Counted from the first letter of the stretch, positions 18,731 to 28,312 are shown. The stretch is DNA of 60,728 nucleotides from Methanomassiliicoccales archaeon (GCA_013415695.1 JAAEEP010000013.1:1-60728); one strand, 5' to 3'. The notes: generated by a model from the sequence alone, not told the origin. Program-made: numbers and translations.

Positions 18731-19288
18731 ATGAAAGTCCTGGGAATCTCTGGAAGTCCGCGAAAGGAAGGAAACACAGAAATCCTTGTCAAGAAAGCCT
18801 TGGATGCAGCAAAGGCCAATGGTGCCGAAGTGGAGTTCATTGGTCTGGCTGGTAAAGATATCAAGGGGTGTATCGCCTGCCCCGACTGTGGCAAGAACGG
18901 TAAGTGCGTGATTGAAGACGACATTCAAACCATATACCCAAGGATGGAGAAGGCGGACGTCATCATACTGGGAACCCCAATCTACTTTGGCCAGATGACG
19001 GCTCAGACCAAGACTCTGATGGACCGGACATACTTCCTCCATAAAAGTGGAGGGAAACTTAGAGGCAAGGTGGGTGGGGTAATAACCGTCGGAGGAAGGG
19101 CTGGGCACGACTTCACCGCAGTAGCCCTCATGGAATGGTTCACGATACTGGGCATGTTGCTTCCGGGGAACTCCTTTGCGGAGTCCATGTCCCGAGAGAA
19201 GGGAGCAGCGGCAAATGATGAGAATGCGGTCAAGGCGGTTGAATCTCTGGCCATTAGGATGATGAATCTAAGAGAAAAGCTCGAATGA
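18731..19288 (+). CDS. iron-sulfur flavoprotein / NAD(P)H-dependent FMN reductase family
   Basis: 185 residues with a flavodoxin-like fold. The N-terminal FMN phosphate loop is GISGSPRKEGNTE. GCIACPDCGKNGKCVIEDD (residues about 47-65) is the compact Cys motif that binds [4Fe-4S] in archaeal iron-sulfur flavoproteins. Then comes GTPIYFGQMTAQTKTLMDR. It likely passes electrons to or from ferredoxin in the cytoplasm; the partner is unknown. It has its own start 51 bases after MMP7. Confidence 0.88.
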   Translation: MKVLGISGSPRKEGNTEILVKKALDAAKANGAEVEFIGLAGKDIKGCIACPDCGKNGKCVIEDDIQTIYPRMEKADVIILGTPIYFGQMTAQTKTLMDRTYFLHKSGGKLRGKVGGVITVGGRAGHDFTAVALMEWFTILGMLLPGNSFAESMSREKGAAANDENAVKAVESLAIRMMNLREKLE

Positions 19289-19340
19289 TCGATGCCAGTC
19301 GTGTGAATTGCATCGACGAAATCGAGGAGGCTGCTCGTCA

Positions 19341-19772
19341 GTGACGATCGGATCGTATATATTAATACTGCAGCTGGAGCGAGAATATTCCATGATCGTG
19401 GGCTCACTGGGAATGGTCCCATTCCCCAAGGGCAGGTATGCCTATGTGGGCTCGGCCATGGGAGGTTTGGAAGCAAGGCTGCGGAGACACTTCTCCACCA
19501 GTAAAAAGAGGAGATGGCACATAGATTACCTACTTGAAAAGGGAAATGCTGTCCAGGCTTTCTATATCCCTTCTGAACATAAGTTGGAGTGCTTCCTGAA
19601 CAAGTTGGTATCGATCCTTCCTGGGTCACTGCCTATTAAGGGATTCGGGGCCTCCGACTGCACCTGTCGAACCCATCTTCATCAAATCTCAGAAGAAGGA
19701 TACCGAGATCTTATCACCATGTTCGGGAAGGATCTCACCTGGTTCGCCTGGGACCTTCTTGACGAGGGTTAG
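19341..19772 (+). CDS. DUF123 (GIY-YIG-like) protein
   Basis: 143 residues from a GTG at 19341 with GAGGAG upstream; the first in-frame ATG (19308) would add an atypical 11-residue tail. DUF123 proteins are GIY-YIG-nuclease-like and are sometimes fused to endonuclease III. GSYILILQLEREYSMIVGSL and GRYAYVGSAMGGLEARLRRH are typical, as is FGASDCTCRTHLH near the C-terminus. A DNA repair role is expected from the family only. Confidence 0.85.
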   Translation: MTIGSYILILQLEREYSMIVGSLGMVPFPKGRYAYVGSAMGGLEARLRRHFSTSKKRRWHIDYLLEKGNAVQAFYIPSEHKLECFLNKLVSILPGSLPIKGFGASDCTCRTHLHQISEEGYRDLITMFGKDLTWFAWDLLDEG

Positions 19773-19811
19773 GAAAACCTATTTCGGGAGGGGATTCGGT
19801 ATACTTTCCTA

Positions 19812-20516
19812 ATGTTGCTTGGAGTCGCAGGATTCTCGAACCAGGGGAAGACCGAGCTGGTCATCAGGATCGCATCAGAGCTTTCCGCCAATGGATACGA
19901 GGTTGTCACCATCAAACATGCCCATGAGGGAGATCTACTTCCTGCCGGAAAGGACACCACCAGGCATCTTGCAGCAGGTGCCAAGATTTCCATCGCGGTA
20001 TCACCAGATGGATCCGCCCTTTACTTACAAGAGGGATCCCTTGAATCCTCGCTAGAACTTGCCAAGAAAGTATCCTCACCCGATATTATTCTTGTAGAGG
20101 GTTTCAAGGGTAGCTCAATTCCAAAGATAGTCCTGGGAAACGCAGACGCACAGGGCAAGATCATTGCAAGAGGGAAAAGTCCCGATGATGTCTTCGATTC
20201 TGCTATGGCCTATATTGAACGAGGCATTAGCATCGAAAGGACATTGAACAAACTTCCAGGTTTGGATTGCGGGGGCTGCGGATTCGAGAACTGTCGTGGT
20301 TTGGCCGAGGCATTGGTCGATGGAAAGGCCGATGTCAATGATTGCACGAAACAGCATACGGGAAGAACACTCATCAAGGTTGACGGGAAGATATTGCCCC
20401 TGGGGCCGTTCGTGGACGAGATAGTGACCAACACCATTCTTGGTATGGTTTCCTCCCTCAAGGGTGGGGAGAGTGCGGGAAGCGTGATCATTGAGATTGA
20501 TACCTCGATGGAATAG
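19812..20516 (+). CDS. mobB: MobB-like P-loop protein with C-terminal Fe-S domain
   Basis: 234 residues. The N-terminal P-loop variant GVAGFSNQGKTELVIRI, then TIKHAHEGDLLPAGKDTTRH and ILVEGFKGSSIPKIV, match MobB, the GTP-binding partner in molybdopterin guanine dinucleotide synthesis. From about residue 150 an added LPGLDCGGCGFENCRGLAEAL motif with a later Cys forms a four-Cys [4Fe-4S]-type domain, as in some methanogen MobB-like proteins. It could serve the Mo or W formylmethanofuran dehydrogenase cofactor. Confidence 0.85.
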   Translation: MLLGVAGFSNQGKTELVIRIASELSANGYEVVTIKHAHEGDLLPAGKDTTRHLAAGAKISIAVSPDGSALYLQEGSLESSLELAKKVSSPDIILVEGFKGSSIPKIVLGNADAQGKIIARGKSPDDVFDSAMAYIERGISIERTLNKLPGLDCGGCGFENCRGLAEALVDGKADVNDCTKQHTGRTLIKVDGKILPLGPFVDEIVTNTILGMVSSLKGGESAGSVIIEIDTSME

Positions 20517-20810
20517 GGGTTCAGCGACACCCATTGATGATCTCTAATCCCTGAAGAGAACATTCCAAAGGATATTCTTGATTCCAGACTTCCTTTGACC
20601 ACAATTCAGTGAATCCTATGAGTTCTGGAGATCTTTTCAATACCGTAAATGCTTAAATTCACTCATATTACCTCGAAATCAAAATAACCGGTAGAAAATC
20701 CCATTTCTAAGTAAAAGATGGGGTTTACAATGATGATGGGACTCCCTTAATAGGCTTCTTCCTTTCCATTACCCAAGGTATTTATACAAAGCTTCACGTA
20801 ATAACATTGC

Positions 20811-21095
20811 CCGTGGCGGAAAGCGTCTGGCAAAGTAGGAAAGGACCTGCTGAGATTAACATTGAAGCAACCTTATCCGAACATCATCAGAGGCCTGGAA
20901 ACCTCGATCCGAACCGGATATCCATCGTGCTCCGATGGACAGGGTAAGGACTCATCTGAGCACCCGATCACCCGAAAGGGTTGAAACGGGCCGCGGATGG
21001 AGATGAGCGGTAGACAATGAACCGAAAGTCATTTTGTGGAATGACCAAGGTCATGTCGCTGATTGACCATTCGCCCGCTAACTCGGGCTATTTTC
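20811..21095 (+). ncRNA. structured non-coding RNA candidate, unidentified
   Basis: The 798-base gap between mobB and the FAD oxidase has no credible ORF but holds a TATA box (TATTTATAC, 20780-20788) and, about 25 bases later, a GC-rich stretch full of hairpins. These include CCATCG/CGATGG (20922-20938), ACCC-GAAA-GGGT (20970-20981), a CTCATCT/AGATGAG pairing that encloses about 43 bases (20951-21006), GTCATT/AATGAC and ATGACC/GGTCAT. GCCCG near the 5' end can pair with CGGGC near the 3' end (about 21084). A short stem followed by T-rich DNA closes it. Known archaeal RNA types could not be matched with confidence. Confidence 0.5.
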
Positions 21096-21314
21096 TTAGT
21101 ATTACTTTATTATTCGAACTCATTTCTCATCGCTCTATAATATTCGAAAAAGCATTCCGAATATCATAATAGTCTTAGGTATATTGCCATCTCGATAAAA
21201 TAAATCTCAAACAACGTTTTAATCGCTTCCAGTCAACCTCGTTTTCGGGAGATTTAAAATAGGATAAACAGTATGGGCTGATGTTCTTATAGTCACCCTA
21301 TAGGAGGGTCTCGG

Positions 21315-22886
21315 ATGGTAGCAGTTGAGGACTCGATTCAGAAGGTTCCGGCCTCCGTGGTGAAGAAGTTAGAGGCCGCCATTGGTAAGGAAAATGTCAA
21401 GATCAGCAAGTTCGAGAGATTACTCTACAGTCACGACCTCGCCCCGCTGCCCAAGGAGGTACAGCTGGGCTTCAAGAATGTTCCGGATATCGTGGTGAAG
21501 CCATGTTCGACGGAACATGTACAGAAAATCGTGAAGATCGCCGCTGATGCGGGCATGCCGGTCACTCCCAGGGGAAGTGCGACCTGGGGACTTGGTGGGG
21601 CAATGCCTGCTTTTGGCGGGATACTCATCGATCTCTCTGGCTCCCTGAACAAGATCATCAAGATCGACAAGGATAACCTCTGTGTCACTGCCCAGGCTGG
21701 AGCAACCTGGAAGGAGGTGTATGAGGCCTGTCTCGAGCAGGGACTTCTGCTGGGTGCCTACCCAAGCAGCTTCCCCAGCGCTACATTGGCAGGATGGATA
21801 TCGACTGCTGGCATTGGTATTGGTGGATACAAGTACGGGTCGGCGGGTCATGAGATCCGCAACATGAAGGTTGTCATGCCAGATGCCACAATCATCGAGA
21901 CCGGTTTCGACAAGGTCTGCGACAACGGATCTGGTTACAACCTCAACTGGCTGATGGTTGGTGCAGAGGGGACATTGGGCGTTATCACAGAGGTCACTTT
22001 CAAGCTAGAGCCAGGTCCAGAGGTCATGAGGGCGCTGGCTTATGAGCTACCTTCGGTGGAGGCCATGGGGGCACCCCTCATGGAGTTGTGCCGTTCAAGG
22101 ATCGTCCCGCTCCACATTCAGTTCTATGATGGTGCGCACTTCGAGATGCTTCGAAAGGCTGGAAAGCACGCACCGGAGGTCACATCCCTACTCACTCTTG
22201 AGCTAGAGGGAGACGAGGCCATGGTGAATCATGAAGAGGCAGCCATTGATGCTTTGCTGGTGGAGAAATACGGGGCAAAGAAATTGAGCCCCGAGTATGC
22301 CGAGCATGAGTGGGAGGAGCGCTGCTATGAGTTCCGGGCCAGGGAGATGGGGCTAGGTCACATCCCGGGTGAGGTTGTGGTGCCCTTGATTGACTTCTCA
22401 GAGTTCACCCGGAAGACCCTCGACCTGATGGATGAGTTCAAAATGCAGGGCGGTATGACTGGAATGGTTGCGGATCGCAACACCGTCATGTTCATGCCCT
22501 ATTACTTCTTTGATCCATCTGATCCATTATCGATGACTTCATTCGCCTTCAACAAGAAGTTCGCTGACCTATCCATGAAGTATGGAGGTCGCTCACTTGG
22601 CTTTGGTATGTTCTTTGCTTCCACACTCAAGCCCATTAGGGGAGAGGGTGCCAAGTACATGAAACGGATCAAGGATGCCGTCGATCCGAAGGACATAATG
22701 AACCCAGGAACCCTTCTTGCCACCGTCACCAGGCAGAACATCACCATCCCAACCCAGCTATTCAACATGGGAATGCTTATGATGGCCACCGCCAAGAAGA
22801 TGATCCCCCGGGATGATGTGGTCGGAGAGAAGGCTAGGCAATACGAGACGGAGAGGGCTAAGAAAGAAGCCCATGAGAGGCGCTGA
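21315..22886 (+). CDS. FAD-binding oxidoreductase, GlcD / D-lactate dehydrogenase type
   Basis: 523 residues. The FAD (PCMH-type) domain is seen in VTPRGSATWGLGGAMPAFGG (about residue 75), LAGWISTAGIGIGGYKYGS (about 160) and LMVGAEGTLGVITEVTFKLE (about 215). A C-terminal FAD-oxidase cap ends with KRIKDAVDPKDIMNPGT. The family oxidises 2-hydroxyacids such as glycolate or D-lactate, passing electrons to an Fe-S partner or quinone-like acceptor. No GlcF-type Fe-S gene is adjacent. A TAGGAGGG ribosome site precedes the ATG. Confidence 0.9.
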   Translation: MVAVEDSIQKVPASVVKKLEAAIGKENVKISKFERLLYSHDLAPLPKEVQLGFKNVPDIVVKPCSTEHVQKIVKIAADAGMPVTPRGSATWGLGGAMPAFGGILIDLSGSLNKIIKIDKDNLCVTAQAGATWKEVYEACLEQGLLLGAYPSSFPSATLAGWISTAGIGIGGYKYGSAGHEIRNMKVVMPDATIIETGFDKVCDNGSGYNLNWLMVGAEGTLGVITEVTFKLEPGPEVMRALAYELPSVEAMGAPLMELCRSRIVPLHIQFYDGAHFEMLRKAGKHAPEVTSLLTLELEGDEAMVNHEEAAIDALLVEKYGAKKLSPEYAEHEWEERCYEFRAREMGLGHIPGEVVVPLIDFSEFTRKTLDLMDEFKMQGGMTGMVADRNTVMFMPYYFFDPSDPLSMTSFAFNKKFADLSMKYGGRSLGFGMFFASTLKPIRGEGAKYMKRIKDAVDPKDIMNPGTLLATVTRQNITIPTQLFNMGMLMMATAKKMIPRDDVVGEKARQYETERAKKEAHERR

Positions 22887-22915
22887 AGCCTCTCCACATC
22901 TCCTTTATTTCGTAC

Positions 22916-25561
22916 CTATTTGAGATACTTCTCTGGATCCTCGTCAAACTTGACCTTGCACCCGTGGGCACAGAAGTAGTAGGTCTTATCCTTGTACTTC
23001 GACTTCCACTGGGCCGAGTCTTCGTCAACATCCATCTTACATACAGGGTCTACAGCCATTTTCTTGCTCCTCCTTTTACCTTTTATCTCTGGAGTGTACC
23101 TTCGAAGAAGTGCAGCGTTGGAGACTACAGATACTGATGACATTGCCATTGCGGCGGCGGCTATTATTGGGCTAAGCAGAATTTGAAAGAATGGGTACAG
23201 AACACCGGCAGCAATGGGAATGCCAGCACTGTTGTAAGCGAAAGCCCAGAATAGGTTCTGCCTGATCTTCGTCATGGTCCTCTTTGAGAGCTGAATCGCC
23301 GCTACAACATCCCTCAGGTCGTCCTTTATGAGGACAATGTCTCCTGTCTCGACGGCCACGTCCGTTCCGCTCCCTATCGCTATACCAATATCGGCCTGGG
23401 CAAGAGCTGGTGCATCGTTTATCCCATCCCCGACCATGGCCACGACGTGACCCTTCTCCTGGAGCTTCAGGATCTCTCCAGCCTTGTCCTGGGGATAAAC
23501 CTCTGCCAACACATCATCGATGCCCACCGAGTCAGCGATTGTCCTGGCAGTCCTCCAGTTATCACCCGTGAGCATGATGACCTTGATCCCCATGCTCTTC
23601 AGCTCGTTGACGGCCTCCATTGAACCCTCTTTCACCACATCTGCCACACCAAGGACGCCTTTTGGTCTCCCAGCTTCTGAGATGATCATGACGGTTCTGC
23701 CGTTCTCTTCAAGCCTTAGAACCTCATTCTCCATCGGTCCCAGTGGGATTCCATATTCTTCCATCAACCGTCGGTTTCCCAGCAATACCTCTGAATCTCC
23801 CACCTTGGCTTTCACACCCCTCCCTGGTAGATTGGTGAAGTCGAAAGCATCGGGCACCTCGATGCCCATCTCGGCCGATTTTCGAAGAACAGCCTCTCCA
23901 AGCACATGGCCGGAACCCTTCTCCACAGCGCTGGCGAGTTCAATCAATTCTCTGTCTCTGATATCGTTTGGGATGATGTCTGTGACGACGGGCTCTCCCT
24001 TGGTGATCGTTCCAGTCTTGTCGAAGATCAAAGTGTCGATACGACCTGCCAATTCCAGAGCCTCTCCACTCTTGATCAAGATTCCATTCTCGGCACCCTT
24101 TCCGGTTCCCACCATTATAGCCGTGGGGGTCGCCAAACCCAAGGCACATGGACAGGCTATCACCAGTACTGTTATGAATATGGTGAGGGAGAAGACGAAC
24201 CTGGGAGTCTCTATGAAGAAGAAGTCGTAGCCGGCCAAGTACCATACCAAGAAGGAGACAATCGCAATGAGGATGACCACCGGAACGAAGTAAGCCGCAA
24301 CCCTATCAGCAACTCTCTGAATGGGAGCTTTCGTGCTCTGTGCATCCTCCACAAGCTTGATTATCTGGGCGAGGGCCGTGTCCTTTCCCACTCGGGTTGT
24401 TCGGACCTTCAGAACACCGTTCTGGTTGATCGTGGCTCCCACGACATCGTCTTCGACTCCCTTCTCCACCGGTATGCTCTCCCCAGTGATCATGCTTTCA
24501 TCCACGGATGAGTGTCCTTCGATCACCTGACCGTCGGCGGGAACCTTCTCTCCAGGCCTGACCATGAAAACGTCACCGACTTCTAGGTCTTCGACTGGAA
24601 CTTCCATCTCCTCACCGTCCCTGAGCACGGTGGCGGTCTTCGCCTGAAGACCTATGAGTTTCCTGATGGCCTCCGATGTGCTCCCCTTCGCCCTGGCTTC
24701 CAGGTACTTTCCCAGGAGTATCAACGATATGATGAGGGCAGAGGTGTCATAGTATACATTTGGAAAGGCCACTGCTCCGGGGAAGAACGTCACGGCCACA
24801 CTATAGATGTAAGCGGCTGATGTACCGGTCGCGATCAAGGTATCCATGTTGGCGGTCTTGTTTTTGAGGGCCTTCCAAGTTCCAATGTAGAACTGATATC
24901 CAGCGACGAATTGGACAGGTGTGGCCAGCAGGAATAGGACCACATTTCCAAATTCTCCTATGAAGTGGGCATCTCCCAGAGCTGTGAACTCGAAAAGCAT
25001 TGAGAAGACGAAAGTCGGAATGCTGAATACCAAGCTGAAGATCAGCATGTTCTTCTGGCGGATCATGATCCGCTTTCTTTCCATCCTCTCACTGTCAACA
25101 GTCTCAGTCTCAATGACCTCGTATCCAGCAGCTTTAATGGCTCTCTTCATCTCCGCAATGGTCACGGTTCCCGGATCATAATTGACCCGCACCTTCTCCG
25201 TTGCAAGGTTGACGACGGCTTCGTTCACCCCTTCAAGCGAGAGCAGGGCCTTTTCCACGGTCTGGGTGCAAGAAGCGCATGTCATTCCACCCACGGAGAT
25301 GGTGACTTGATCCTCGGTGACGCCGTATCCTGCCTCGACTATGGATTCTTTCAGTTGTCTTGCGGAAACCAGGTCCGGGTCGTACACCACCGACGCCTTC
25401 TCTGTGGCGAGGTTGACAGAGGCATTATCCACGCCTTTGAGGTCCACTAGCGATCGCTGGACTGTGTCCACACAGGAAGCGCAGGTCATTCCGGTTATAC
25501 CGAAAGAAGCCTTTTTCTTCTCTTTTTCTTTCTTTCCCTCGCTGTTCAAGGCCTCTGTCAT
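22916..25561 (-). CDS. copA: copper-exporting P1B-type ATPase with C-terminal YHS domain
   Basis: 881 residues. Two HMA metal-binding domains ([11 protein letters not shown] at about 23, [11 protein letters not shown] at about 92) are followed by membrane helices. The CPC metal site in [13 protein letters not shown] is at about 470, phosphorylation DKTGTIT at about 513, then MLTGDN and [12 protein letters not shown]. The last 45 residues form a YHS/TRASH-like tail with VDPVCKMDV and YFCAHGC, an extra metal site. The protein should export Cu(I) (or Ag) from the cytoplasm. It is divergent from a regulator that also ends in a TRASH-type metal domain. Confidence 0.95.
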   Translation of the reverse strand: MTEALNSEGKKEKEKKKASFGITGMTCASCVDTVQRSLVDLKGVDNASVNLATEKASVVYDPDLVSARQLKESIVEAGYGVTEDQVTISVGGMTCASCTQTVEKALLSLEGVNEAVVNLATEKVRVNYDPGTVTIAEMKRAIKAAGYEVIETETVDSERMERKRIMIRQKNMLIFSLVFSIPTFVFSMLFEFTALGDAHFIGEFGNVVLFLLATPVQFVAGYQFYIGTWKALKNKTANMDTLIATGTSAAYIYSVAVTFFPGAVAFPNVYYDTSALIISLILLGKYLEARAKGSTSEAIRKLIGLQAKTATVLRDGEEMEVPVEDLEVGDVFMVRPGEKVPADGQVIEGHSSVDESMITGESIPVEKGVEDDVVGATINQNGVLKVRTTRVGKDTALAQIIKLVEDAQSTKAPIQRVADRVAAYFVPVVILIAIVSFLVWYLAGYDFFFIETPRFVFSLTIFITVLVIACPCALGLATPTAIMVGTGKGAENGILIKSGEALELAGRIDTLIFDKTGTITKGEPVVTDIIPNDIRDRELIELASAVEKGSGHVLGEAVLRKSAEMGIEVPDAFDFTNLPGRGVKAKVGDSEVLLGNRRLMEEYGIPLGPMENEVLRLEENGRTVMIISEAGRPKGVLGVADVVKEGSMEAVNELKSMGIKVIMLTGDNWRTARTIADSVGIDDVLAEVYPQDKAGEILKLQEKGHVVAMVGDGINDAPALAQADIGIAIGSGTDVAVETGDIVLIKDDLRDVVAAIQLSKRTMTKIRQNLFWAFAYNSAGIPIAAGVLYPFFQILLSPIIAAAAMAMSSVSVVSNAALLRRYTPEIKGKRRSKKMAVDPVCKMDVDEDSAQWKSKYKDKTYYFCAHGCKVKFDEDPEKYLK

Positions 25562-25709
25562 CCTGAAAGATTCAGATTAAGACCTAATTGAAACTTTTCA
25601 TGAACGTTGTCTCTTTGGTAATTATGCGTCAATCAGAAGATATTGGAGGCTAGGAATGTTAAACCTTGTAATCTGTTCGGGGAAAAAAGTTAGCATACAG
25701 TGGAAAAAT

Positions 25710-25718
25710 CTATATTTA
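25710..25718 (+). promoter_or_regulatory. TATA box of the Lrp-TRASH regulator
   Basis: TATATTTAT centred about 26 bases before the ATG at 25740. It makes the transcript leaderless and rules out the in-frame start at 25656, which lies upstream of the promoter. Confidence 0.5.
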
Positions 25719-25739
25719 TCGGGGTTCAATGTTCCCTCC

Positions 25740-26339
25740 ATGAATTTGGACGGCACGGACGTCAACATTTTGAAGGTTCTTCAGACCAACGGTAGGCTGT
25801 CCTTCCGTCAGATATCTGAAAGGGTCAAGGTGAGCGTTCCAACAGTGAGTAACAAGATCTCTAATATGGAAAATCTTGGTGTAATCAAGGGTTACCAGGC
25901 GGATCTTGATACCGAAAGGTTGGGGGAAATCAGTGTCATACTGACCATTAAGGCCAAGCCGTCCGAACTTAGGCAGGTGGCTGAATATTTCAATGAGGAC
26001 GAAAGAGTAAGGAAGATCTTCGTTCTCAGCAGTGGCCGACTTCTGATGGTATGTACATTCACCGAGTCACACAGAATCAACGAATTTGTCAGTCAGCTCG
26101 GTAACTTCTCCGAGATCATGGAGTATGATATAGCCAACATTGTGAGCGTGGTTAAGGAGAACCATAGAGCCTTGGTAGAGATGGGTGCATCGGTCATCCT
26201 CCAATGCGCCCAATGCAAGAAGGATATCTGGGAGGAAGCGATAAAGATCAAGATCGATGGGAAGGACCATTATCTCTGTGGTAATGAATGCGCCAAGTCA
26301 TTCCAGGAGAAGCAGGAAAGAGGACGAGCCAAGGCTTGA
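25740..26339 (+). CDS. Lrp/AsnC regulator with C-terminal TRASH metal domain
   Basis: 199 residues from the ATG at 25740. The N-terminal winged HTH has DVNILKVLQTNGRLSFRQIS and VSVPTVSNKISNME. A RAM-like centre follows. The C-terminal TRASH-type motif is CAQCKKDIWEE ... YLCGNECAKSF (about residues 160-190), a Cys cluster that binds metal in archaeal copper regulators. It lies 178 bp from the divergent copA, so copper-responsive control of copA is the likely job. Its stop is 2 bases from the convergent ridA stop. Confidence 0.9.
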   Translation: MNLDGTDVNILKVLQTNGRLSFRQISERVKVSVPTVSNKISNMENLGVIKGYQADLDTERLGEISVILTIKAKPSELRQVAEYFNEDERVRKIFVLSSGRLLMVCTFTESHRINEFVSQLGNFSEIMEYDIANIVSVVKENHRALVEMGASVILQCAQCKKDIWEEAIKIKIDGKDHYLCGNECAKSFQEKQERGRAKA

Positions 26340-26341
26340 AC

Positions 26342-26731
26342 TCAATCCAAGAGGGCAATGGCCTCGATCTCGATAGATGCACCCAGTGGTAGCGAGGCAA
26401 CTCCCACAGTAACTCTGGCCGGAGCGTTCGACACATGAAAAAATCTTGAGTAAGCCTCGTTGACATCCTTGAATCTTGAGATGTCGGTGATGTAAAGGGT
26501 GCACCGGATCACTCGCTGGATCGAAGTTCCCGCTTCCTTCAAAACGGCCTCCAGGTTTTTCAAACAGCGTTCTGTCTGTGCTTCAACGCCTGATTCAAGC
26601 CCTCCGGTGGAGGGCTCAATTCCTATCTGTCCTGAGGTGAAGACCATATTATCGACAACGATGGCTTGGGAATAGGGTCCCACTGGTTCTGGGGCATCTC
26701 GGGTATGAACGGTTCGAATATCCGATCTCAT
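26342..26731 (-). CDS. ridA: RidA family deaminase
   Basis: 129 residues from the ATG at 26731 (MRSDIRTV); the longer frame adds a 22-residue tail unlike the family. RidA/YjgF proteins hydrolyse reactive enamine/imine intermediates from PLP enzymes. PVGPYSQAIVVDNMVFTSGQ, the Arg in VIRCTLYITDISRF and the terminal PLGASIEIEAIAL are classic, with Arg binding the substrate carboxylate. Confidence 0.92.
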   Translation of the reverse strand: MRSDIRTVHTRDAPEPVGPYSQAIVVDNMVFTSGQIGIEPSTGGLESGVEAQTERCLKNLEAVLKEAGTSIQRVIRCTLYITDISRFKDVNEAYSRFFHVSNAPARVTVGVASLPLGASIEIEAIALLD

Positions 26732-26784
26732 TCCATCAACCCATGAAGTTATGTTCCAGCCGGTGAAAAACATTCCGTCAAGCT

Positions 26785-27522
26785 TCATGGTCCACAAGTT
26801 CTTTCGATATAATCTGGAAGGAAGGCTATAGAATCAATTATGCTCTCAAGGCCTTCTTTGATCCAACCACTCTCATCGCAGGACCCAGTAAGCACGCCAA
26901 CGAACTTCGTTCCCGTGGATCTTGCGCATTCTAGGTCCATGCAATGATCACCTACTAGAAGCGTCTCACTTGGATCGACACCCAGTTCCTGCACCAATCT
27001 TCTAAGGGCTAATCCATTGGGTTTGGCCTCCCACCAAGGGAAATCATCCCGACATATCATGCACTGAATGAAGGATTCCAATGATGTCTTCTTGAGAACC
27101 TTGGACGCATATCTCCTGGAACCCCTTGTAAGCACTCCGATGGCTAGCCCTTTCTCTTTGATCCAGATGAGTGTCTTTCTTGCTTCCTTCACTTCTTCAA
27201 CATCAGGTAATGCTTCCATTTCGATACTGGACAGTCCTCTCTCGATCTCTTCTTCGATCTCGAGGAGAACTCTTTCCTGCCCCTTCTGTAGAAGATACAT
27301 TCTGGCCGATTCCATATTGCTGGAGACTGTCATGTCATTTGATAGTAAGGTTTCCGGTACTCCAGCTTCCTTGAATTGCCTTATGATCTCCAACTTCATC
27401 CTTGGAAAATCGATTGCACTATGGACTAGAGTGCCATCCAAATCAAATATGACTGCCTTGGGACATTTAGACAAGAGTTCGCCTCCGAGAAACAAATCAT
27501 CGTCGTAACCAAAGTTGGTCAC
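26785..27522 (-). CDS. HAD superfamily hydrolase
   Basis: 245 residues of the HAD phosphatase type (phosphoglycolate phosphatase-like). Motif I is AVIFDLDGTLVH (about residue 24), with a helical cap after it. Motif II is GVLTRGSRR (about 130), motif III uses KPNGLALRR (about 168) and motif IV LLVGDHCMDLECA (about 188). Substrate unknown. The first roughly 18 residues are unusual and the true start may be further in. It sits 53 bases upstream of ridA on the same strand. Confidence 0.87.
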   Translation of the reverse strand: MTNFGYDDDLFLGGELLSKCPKAVIFDLDGTLVHSAIDFPRMKLEIIRQFKEAGVPETLLSNDMTVSSNMESARMYLLQKGQERVLLEIEEEIERGLSSIEMEALPDVEEVKEARKTLIWIKEKGLAIGVLTRGSRRYASKVLKKTSLESFIQCMICRDDFPWWEAKPNGLALRRLVQELGVDPSETLLVGDHCMDLECARSTGTKFVGVLTGSCDESGWIKEGLESIIDSIAFLPDYIERTCGP

Positions 27523-27532
27523 TTTAAATGCA

Positions 27533-27778
27533 TTACTTTGCGAAATCCTTTGTCCTAAGAGCCCTCATCCTGATGATTCCATCCAGGTGAGAAATGCTTT
27601 CGATGATCTTCTCACCCATCAGTTCATCCTGGCCCCATTCAAGTTTTGCTAGAAGATCACAGCCATTGAGAAGAGTATATGTCTCGACCACTCCGTTCAC
27701 AAGCTTCAAGCTCTTGCAGAGCTCCAAGGTCTTGTTTGGTGCTGAGTGGATGAGCAGATAGGCAAGCGGCATCTTCAA
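27533..27778 (-). CDS. stand-alone Lrp/AsnC ligand-binding (RAM) domain protein
   Basis: 81 residues with only the RAM fold: AYLLIHSAPNKTLELCKSLK ... VVETYTLLNGCDLLAKLEW. There is no DNA-binding part. Such proteins can bind amino acids or form mixed oligomers with full Lrp proteins, two of which are encoded in this window (1391 and 25740). It is 10 bases upstream of the HAD gene, so co-transcription is likely. Confidence 0.82.
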   Translation of the reverse strand: MKMPLAYLLIHSAPNKTLELCKSLKLVNGVVETYTLLNGCDLLAKLEWGQDELMGEKIIESISHLDGIIRMRALRTKDFAK

Positions 27779-27869
27779 TACCCTCCCCCTAACGAAGTCA
27801 ATGGACCTTTCGAATCGGGAATTAAGATATTTCCATGATTAATATAAAAGGATACGTACCCTCGATGGA

Positions 27870-28100
27870 TCAACCATCGATGGATCTGAACCCCCGGGCG
27901 GTCTCCCTTAAACCATCCTCAATTGAGGTGGCGAGATCGAAGTCCAGCAACTTCTTGGAATCACTGGCATCCGTGGTATGGTCGATACCGTATGGCTAGA
28001 CCACGAGTCAGTAGATCAGGGTTTCATTATCTTCTCGTTTCAGTGCCTGGACTACATGCTCTCCAAGAAACCCAGACACCCCCATGATAAATGCCCTCAA
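27870..28100 (-). pseudogene. remnant of an NAD-dependent epimerase/dehydratase
   Basis: Reading the minus strand in one frame gives an N-terminal Rossmann motif (MGVSGFLGEHVVQAL) and, after two in-frame stops, a typical C-terminal end of SDR sugar epimerases (DSKKLLDFDLATSIEDGLRE). The roughly 200-residue middle is missing. The simplest history is an internal deletion followed by point mutations. It fills most of the gap between the RAM gene and the octapeptide gene. Confidence 0.65.
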
Positions 28101-28241
28101 TCATTACTCCAGAGGTCCGCTATAATTCGTCAACGATAGATTAGAAAAAGGATTATTCTATAAAATCAAAGTGGATGCACAATATTTAGATGATGGCGGG
28201 AGCCAGATAATTTCTCTATTTGATAATATTTAAAATTAACT

Positions 28242-28254
28242 GTAGCATGCTCAA
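28242..28254 (+). promoter_or_regulatory. shared upstream element GTAGCATGCTCAA, copy 1
   Basis: GTAGCATGCTCAA, with an AGCATGCT palindrome inside, starts 21 bases before the TATA sequence TTTATAT (28263-28269) of the octapeptide gene. The same 13 bases occur at 31404-31416, 19 bases before the TATA box of a DUF835 gene. The position matches an archaeal activator site just upstream of BRE/TATA. Confidence 0.6.
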
Positions 28255-28312
28255 ACACCTTTTTTATATCTACATTGCGAAAACTGGAATAAAGAGACTT
28301 AAAGTGATTGCG

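Noticed and set aside
17636-19108. 490-residue open frame on the minus strand across MMP17, MMP7 and the flavoprotein gene
   Set aside because: It lies opposite three well-supported genes, has no recognisable motif and reflects codon bias on the other strand.
20811-21095. RNase P or SRP RNA as the identity of this RNA
   Set aside because: A clear RNase P RNA is at 41691-41996. The P4 pairing and the SRP helix-8 landmarks could not be found here.
27862-27886. repeated CGATGGATC near the end of the epimerase remnant as an operator
   Set aside because: It falls inside the pseudogene reading frame and does not sit at a promoter.
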